DNA from: Escallonia rubra
Lineage: Eukaryota > Streptophyta > Magnoliopsida > Escalloniales > Escalloniaceae
Assembly: GCA_033065855.1 (NCBI GenBank)
Contig: JAVXUO010000638.1
Location: forward strand, 1 to 64,000
Reading direction: 5' to 3'
DNA: 64,000 nt
Under the pieces are notes generated by a model. It made no database searches, was not told the DNA's origin, and saw nothing but the letters and a program-made list of their open reading frames with translations. How positions within the stretch are numbered: the first letter of the stretch is position 1; every line of letters starts with the position of its first letter. This document shows positions 58,021 through 64,000 of this stretch, piece after piece. The position numbers and the translations under genes were made by a program.

Positions 58021-58434
58021 ATGGGTCTTCTCCAGAAGATGACAGTCATTTTGCCTGCATTCATTATTGCATTTCTGGTCACACTCAGTGTTGTTAGAAG
58101 TGATCCAAACACCAACGTTATGATGGTTATGTGCAACCCCAATGTGTATGCCAATGACGACCCTTTTACAAATAGTCTTGCATATGTTATTGCAGAACTA
58201 GAGACTGTCACACCCAACCGCCAAGGTTATGATTTGCGCAACGTTTCTCCTTACCCCACTTCCCTTGCCTACGGTCATGCTTCTTGTAACCAAAATCTTG
58301 CAGCTTCAGATTGCACCCTCTGTCTCGTTGCAGCTAAAACCACCATGTCGTCTTATTGTAACAACCGGATTGGGGCTCGGTCTGTCCTCGCTGATTGTTT
58401 GATTAGGTACGAACAGTATTCATTCAATGATTAA
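58021..58434 (+). CDS. Secreted Gnk2-homologous (DUF26) protein, copy 3
   Basis: Intronless, 137 aa, nearly identical to copy 2: same signal peptide apart from one Leu-to-Ile change, same C-X8-C-X2-C signature and the same Asn, Arg and Glu at the Gnk2 sugar-contact positions. The C-terminal end is YSFND instead of YSFDD. It has a strong TATA box 56 nt upstream of the ATG, unlike copy 2. It lies downstream of ALMT pseudogene 2, keeping the ALMT-then-Gnk2 order. Likely secreted to the apoplast. Antifungal or lectin activity is an inference from the family. Confidence 0.9.
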   Translation: MGLLQKMTVILPAFIIAFLVTLSVVRSDPNTNVMMVMCNPNVYANDDPFTNSLAYVIAELETVTPNRQGYDLRNVSPYPTSLAYGHASCNQNLAASDCTLCLVAAKTTMSSYCNNRIGARSVLADCLIRYEQYSFND

Positions 58435-60025
58435 ATTTGTCTCCCTCGGTTAAAAGGGTTACCAACCTCACCTACATTAGTCTTTTCATCTTTCTGTTCG
58501 TTTATTGTAACAAAAACTTGTTATCTGGAAGCAGTATAGCAGATCAATTAAGCTAGCAACAAGGTCTGTATTCGTGTTGTGATGATAATAACAGCGTTCC
58601 TTAACTCTTAATATAAGTTCTTGAATCATCTGTGATTGTCACTGATATAGTGATCTATAGCATGCACATGTATATGATGTGTAGTAATGAGTCTCTAGTA
58701 AAGAACACAAACCACAGAGACGCATATCTTTGCTATCATATGTCTCTGGGTGAAAAAGTCCATGAATCTGCATCACATTAAAGGATAAACTAAGCAATGT
58801 CCCGAATGAGATTGAACCTGATATTCTACAATTCAGTCATACCTGCTGACAGGTGATTTTCATTTTTTTTTTCCTTCTTAGAAGTTCATACCGCACACCT
58901 TTCTGTTCAAATATACTCAATTTTGAACATGAAAACAATACTTTGATTTTGTGTTCTATAATTGCATGATCAGTGTTATCTAGAACTGATGCACTCCAAA
59001 AATTGCTGAGTGTCGGCTAAAAATATAGGGTGAGGTAGATCAACACTACCTACTTGAACCACACTTCTTGGTCACTCAAGGGTTCATAAGGGTCAATAAA
59101 ACCACTTTTTTCGACAAAAGTGCTTGAATTTAGCCAAAAAGGTGTGGATCCACTCCCACCAAAGGTAAACACTAAATAGCACATTGCTCCCTACCGTACT
59201 TGGCAGGCAAAAAGTTGTAGAATGTCCCTATGGTGGTAAAAGAAGAAGATCATTATCTCTCCTGTATATTATAATGCAAGACAGAAGAAGTGCTAAAAAG
59301 CCATTCAGTAAACAACTCATGTTGTGATGATAAGAAGAATAGAGTGCCTCAAGCATAGATTTGCGGGTAAACACCCCCAACTCAGTTGTAGTTAAAAATA
59401 TCCTCCAATGGGGCTAACAACACAAGTAAGAATGGCAATGACATTCCAGCCTTTACTGGGTGCATATAAGAAGTACAGGCGCCAATGTCAATGACATTCC
59501 AGGAAAATTACATTGTGGAGCACTTATTTTCCCCACTTCATACTGTATACAACGAAAGCCTGTCTGTGGGTTTGTTTGTGTGTGTGTGTGTCCTGTATCT
59601 CCTGCCAACTATAAAAACATCAAAAAAGAGGAAGTGAAAAATGGCAGCATCAGTAAGTATCGACAATTTACAGCAACGAGCTCCAGTGCTAGGCCTCGTA
59701 TATTCTCAGGTCTCAGCTCTGCTCAAATAACAGCCCTCCAGGCTCTTCCATAAACCCACTCCTGTCATAACTGTCTTCTGACCAAATACAAGAAGATTGC
59801 ACAATGCAAATATGCACGGCTAAGCCATGCTTGGTAAACTTGGTAACCACAAAACCACAGAGCAGATAACCCTCGCCTGACTGCCGCCTAGGGCAATGCC
59901 TTCTTCTTTCACCTGCTTTGAAGAAACAATCTGTTAGTTTCATGGACGTGAACACGCAGCGTATGTTGAGTTCTTTACCATGCGAGTCCCTTTGTCAGGA
60001 AGTAATACTACTTTACAAAGTCCAA
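58435..60025. other. Spacer between Gnk2-like copy 3 and TBL
   Basis: The left part repeats sequence downstream of copy 2. It has a short GT run near 59574-59592. The right part (about 59710-60025) is the probable 3' UTR of the minus-strand TBL gene. The expected third ALMT relic downstream is not evident. Confidence 0.45.
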
Positions 60026-63000
60026 TCACAAGGGAGCAGGCGAGAGTTGTGTTAGATTTACTGCCCAAGCATGACGTCGTCTCAGGAAGAGTGCATAAAG
60101 AAGCTCGTTCCATGAGTCAGGGACACCGGGCAGGCACCAGTGGCTGCAGTCCTGCCGATGAAGAGAAGCTGGCCCAGACTTGGGCCCTAAGTAGTATACA
60201 GACGCGTGGCCATCTTTTCTCCGTGATGACATATATGTCACATTTAATAAATCTAATTTCCTCGTTCGAGAGCTATCCGAGCGTTTAGACAACACTTCAA
60301 GTACAATTTTTAATAAAACCGATGTTTCAGATGAAGCCATTGATGAACCCAAGTCAGGTAACGTCTCCAGGTGACAGCTACCTCCAGTTTTCCAGTCGCC
60401 ACCTCTGTTAAATCAAGTGATTTTGTTAATGTTTACCTGTGTACTAAATAACGAAATGAGTAGCATATCTAGTTCCGTTGACAAGTAAAATTTTCATCAA
60501 ACATACAACTTTGGTGATACTAGCTAACGCGTCTACTTGAATAACCTAGATAGTGATAGGCGAGACAGAGTTCTTTTTTATAGTTATCGGAGACACTGAG
60601 TTATCATTTTCAAGCTTCGATATTGTGAAGAACCGTTAGTTAGGAAAATAAAGGAAGTGCTGAGCTCAAGGAACAGGCATCAATAGAACTTACACAACAT
60701 GTACACCATAGACGTGTCAAGTAAAGATAGTGGCATTGTGGGACAAGAAAGTGAAGTGAGTCAGAAGGAAAGCATAACCAATAAGAAATTCGGACCGTAC
60801 TTGACGCAAAAGACAGTAAAGTAAAGCCTAGTATAAGGACAGTAGTGATTATAGTATCCCATAGATCAGCACCAACATCTATATGCATAAGAAACTATGA
60901 AATTGAGTACAAATTTTCGTTTTTAGTTTAATAAGTTCCTTGTGCCCTAACTTTCGACAACCTAAACGCCCCACAGCAGTCCTAGACTGGGAAAGAGTTC
61001 AAACATGGCAGACATTTTATGTGTGAAGTCACAAACATAAACATCTAAGGGAGAATAAGTACTTTATAACTTCCAGGCAGTAGAAGAACTGGACTTGTTG
61101 ATTACCGAAATTGGTGCAAAGCTTGGAGGAGGGTAAATCGTTATTGTCACCTGCTAAATCTTGTACCATAAGCTCTCTGGTTCATCTTCACTGGCACTAG
61201 AAATGATTAAACGCTCTGACATATACTATATTATTTGCAAATCCTGCTTACGGTTTCTCTCCTTTAATGAAAACTGGGTTTGCTTTATAATTCTCCTAAC
61301 TGTTCATATAGTTCTTCTATATTCTTTTCGCTAGAGAGATACAAAAAGGCCTCTGTCCATGACAATATTGAAGAAAGATACTGCAGAGAAATGCAGCAAC
61401 ACTATTTAAGCAAATGCCAAATACCTAAAAATTTAGGGTATTTCACACAAGAATAAGATGGGCTGAAAGGTAAGTCATTTAAGTATTCCCTATATGTTGT
61501 TTTAAGTGAGACAAAATGCTATGGATAAGGGGGAACACAAATGTGGAAAAATAATCAAGATTAAGTTGAATAACACAAAGATTAATATATAGAAGCAAGA
61601 CAAACCTGAAGTGCACGGGAGAATAACTTCGAAAAAGGACCTGAGTCTTGCTCATGTTTACTTCATTTTCAATCCAATCCATCAGAGTCTCAATCGACCT
61701 CTGATATGCGCTCTCTATGCTCATCTCCATCTTTAGCTCTTCTCCTTCTTGGAAGTAGCATCCCCTAAGAAGTGATATGATTCCAGAGGTTAGACACAAC
61801 AAAAGTTAGTCTAGATTCTTTAACGGCTTCCTAGATCCTAACAATGTGAAAATGTAAAAAATTTCCAAGGCACTGTAAAAAGCACCCCCGCTGGCCATGT
61901 ACACATATTCCTTTGACCTCACATACTTTATTACCTTTTAACAGTAAAAGTATTGTAGAAGTTAAAGGTTGAATCTAAGGATAGTGACCACGAATACAAG
62001 CCAGTGTGACTAGCAAACTGGAATTAGGTCCGTTTAGTTTCTGAATTTTTGATTTTGTGGTTTTGTAAAAGTTAATGGTGGTTTTGCTTTATAAGACACG
62101 TTAGTGTACTTCTTTCTATACATTGATTAAGAGTGGTTTCTTTCTACACTAACACTTGGTCACTTGCAAAAACACAGTACATTCTAAATCCAAAAATTTT
62201 GAATAACATCATCATAGCCTTTATGTCCTACCAAAAAAACAGAAAAAGAAAAAAGTAAGCCATAGAGGCATTTGCTTTCATACACTGTCCCTAAAATTTA
62301 TGTATCAACAAACAAAATTACAACTATTTCGACCTTCAATTATATATTTCAATTCAGTGCTCCCTTATCATTTATTCAGCTACTTCAATGTCCTTAGAAT
62401 TGCATTTTCACTAAAAGTTCAGTTTCTGGTACTTCGGCTTTCATACTCCTCCACGCAAGGATCCTCATACAAGCTATACTTGACCTTATGTAACACAAGT
62501 GTGTCCCAAATGATCTGTATATTTTAATCTAGAAGTAATAATAGATTCTTCATTTGAAAGCTTCCACTCGTTTCTACTAATTGCAAACTACAAAAAAGCT
62601 ATCAAAAAGAAAATGAGAATGCAGGAGTATGTTTTCTCTTCTCCACTTTCCTGGATATAGGATCAAACTTCTTTCCTGGACCCAGGGAGGTAGCTCCCAC
62701 AGCTACATATCATTTTCAACTTGCAAGGCCTATAACCGATATAGCTAGAAAACTCTCTGATGTCTTCAAACTTTTCACCATTCCCGAATCTGTTTAAGAT
62801 CAAACTATCTTGTACCAATGTATTCAAGTGCAAATATTCAACCCCCCACTCCCTGAAAACCAGACCATAAGACAAGGGACACATAAAACGAACCATATGC
62901 AACACTACACTCGGCATAAGGTAAAAAGAACATATTCAAGCTCTATTTCTACTAAGAGAAAACAAGATCAGATCTTCGGATTTTTGTGTAATGATGCACG

Positions 63001-63456
63001 ATTCATCCTGTCTATAACATCCAAACTTTCTGGGGACAATTGGGATTGGAAAAAAATAAAACTTACACTCTGATGGTCTTCTCGTAATTCCACCAGTGCC
63101 CGCTGTTGAATACCAGCACATCTGCACCTATCCAGTGGCGAGAGATCCAATCAATATGATCCAGCTTCAAAATGGTCTTCACCTTTTCCGGAGATCCAGC
63201 AGGAGCCCGGCTCATCATCACTAGAAATGGAGATCTGTAATACTCCACAGTGCAGTTGTAATCCCTAAACTTGAACACCAAGAATCCCGTGTGCTTCGTG
63301 ATTGGGTTTCCATTCATTTCATATATTGAAGTCTTATCCGGAACCACAGAAGCGAGCATGCAGAGAAGGGACTCCCATTGGTTTCTTCCAACTGAGTCGC
63401 CAACGAATACAACCCGGCTGTTGCGCAGGCTTTCCAGCATACTCTTTGCATCAAAT
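60026..63456 (-). CDS. Trichome-birefringence-like (TBL) polysaccharide O-acetyltransferase, 3' part
   Basis: Golgi enzyme family that transfers acetyl groups to cell-wall polysaccharides such as xylan, xyloglucan, mannan or pectin. Exons seen, in transcript order: 63456-63067, 61764-61606, 60404-60026 (GT-AG, in phase), giving the C-terminal 309 residues. The catalytic GDS block is [20 protein letters not shown]. Later come [42 protein letters not shown] and, near the end, the DXXH block [21 protein letters not shown] short tail ([20 protein letters not shown]) follows. The N-terminal anchor and first TBL-domain exons must lie beyond 64000, because 63457-64000 shows no matching exon. The substrate cannot be inferred. 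Confidence 0.9.
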
Positions 63457-64000
63457 CTGCCTCCAAAGCAATGGGGGGAAATAGATAAGAGGTTTAATTT
63501 CTTGTTGCTTCCTCAAAAATGTTCTTTCAACCCCCCACCCCCCTCTTTCAGATTCCAGAATATTCAAGATCCAACAATAAAGGCCATTAAAGGTAGAGGA
63601 GTTCCATTAATGCATCAACGGGTCTGACAAAGTAAATGCAACATGAGTGCAAATCAAATTCCAGGCTGAATCATAAACCGAATGAAACTAGATAGGAGTT
63701 GACATGTAGGGTGGAAAGCTTGGAAATATGTATCTAGATAAGAAGAAGGGAGATAATTCGTTTTGTCTTTGGTAGGTCATGGAAAAGAATGACAAAAAAC
63801 GTTCATAGAACTAGTGAGAGGCTAAAGCAGTATAGCATCAAAATTTGCACTACATTCCACTTGAGAGTTATCACATATAGCTGAATGGCCTTGACAAAAT
63901 TTGTCTTAACATCAAAAAGTTTGTTAACCTGTGGTGCAAATCTGTGGTAAAAGAGCCTAGCTACCCGCTCAACTTGAGTCCAAGAGCGACCCAAAGCCAA
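63457..64000. other. TBL intron reaching window end
   Basis: Sequence upstream of the GDS exon. The minus-strand frame at 63803-64000 shows no TBL motif, so it is most simply intron. The window ends before the next expected exon. Confidence 0.5.

Larger units (their letters stand above)
53484..59650. repeat. Tandem segmental duplication, two ~3.2-3.4 kb units
   Basis: Unit 1 (about 53484-56180) and unit 2 (about 56806-59480) are colinear: ALMT 3' relic, spacer, Gnk2-like gene, downstream spacer. Offsets between matching landmarks are about 3320 (ALMT 3' end), 3375 (spacer), 3163 (Gnk2 start) and 3300 (downstream). They differ by indels, so the units are related but not identical. The region near the Gnk2 genes is the most similar. 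Confidence 0.85.

Noticed and set aside
63803-64000. Minus-strand frame at the window end as a TBL exon
   Set aside because: It lacks the cysteine/tryptophan motifs expected for the exon before the GDS block (such as KWRWQP). More likely intron.
1-64000. CRISPR arrays, bacterial operons, riboswitches or rRNA
   Set aside because: The sequence is plant nuclear throughout. The short repeats present are microsatellites, MITE-like elements and segmental duplications.

Overview
This looks like a nuclear chromosome segment from a flowering plant, probably a eudicot. The evidence is AT-rich sequence, GT-AG introns of 70 bp to 3 kb, hAT-type and other MITE-like elements, a plastid Sec translocase gene and a flavonoid-pathway bHLH regulator. 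I found no convincing bacterial, viral or organellar gene. I modelled exons by eye from reading frame, splice sites and remembered family sequences, so boundaries are inferred and no alignment was run.

Layout. 0.8-11.8 kb (+): a complete 13-exon gene for SCY2, the second plastid SecY. 13.3-15.6 kb (+): a 7-exon gene for plant p31comet, a HORMA-fold partner of MAD2. 18.0-25.5 kb (+): a complete 12-exon gene for XPD/UVH6, the TFIIH helicase. 25.5-29.9 kb: intergenic, with a 1.8-kb hAT-like element that has an exact 8-bp target duplication. 29.9-38.2 kb (-): a complete 8-exon bHLH gene of the TT8/AN1/MYC1 clade, with a 15-nt microexon, a glutamate run and two large insertion-bearing introns. 38.2-47.5 kb: intergenic, with a putative TT8 promoter (G-box plus AC-rich MYB site), a MITE, microsatellites and two orphan exon-like stretches. 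47.5-58.4 kb (+): a cluster in which an aluminium-activated malate transporter (ALMT) gene is followed by a gene for a small secreted Gnk2/DUF26 protein. The module occurs three times. Only the first ALMT is intact, while all three Gnk2 genes are open. 60.0-64.0 kb (-): the 3' part of a trichome-birefringence-like (TBL) acetyltransferase gene that runs off the window.

The housekeeping genes (plastid import, mitotic/meiotic checkpoint, transcription and repair) and the flavonoid regulator show no functional link. The ALMT-Gnk2 tandem module is the one local arrangement with an evolutionary story: repeated segmental duplication in which the transporter decayed and the secreted protein was kept. 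The most unusual structure is in intron 3 of the intact ALMT, which holds a 48-bp-arm foldback, a second foldback and a direct copy of part of the next exon.
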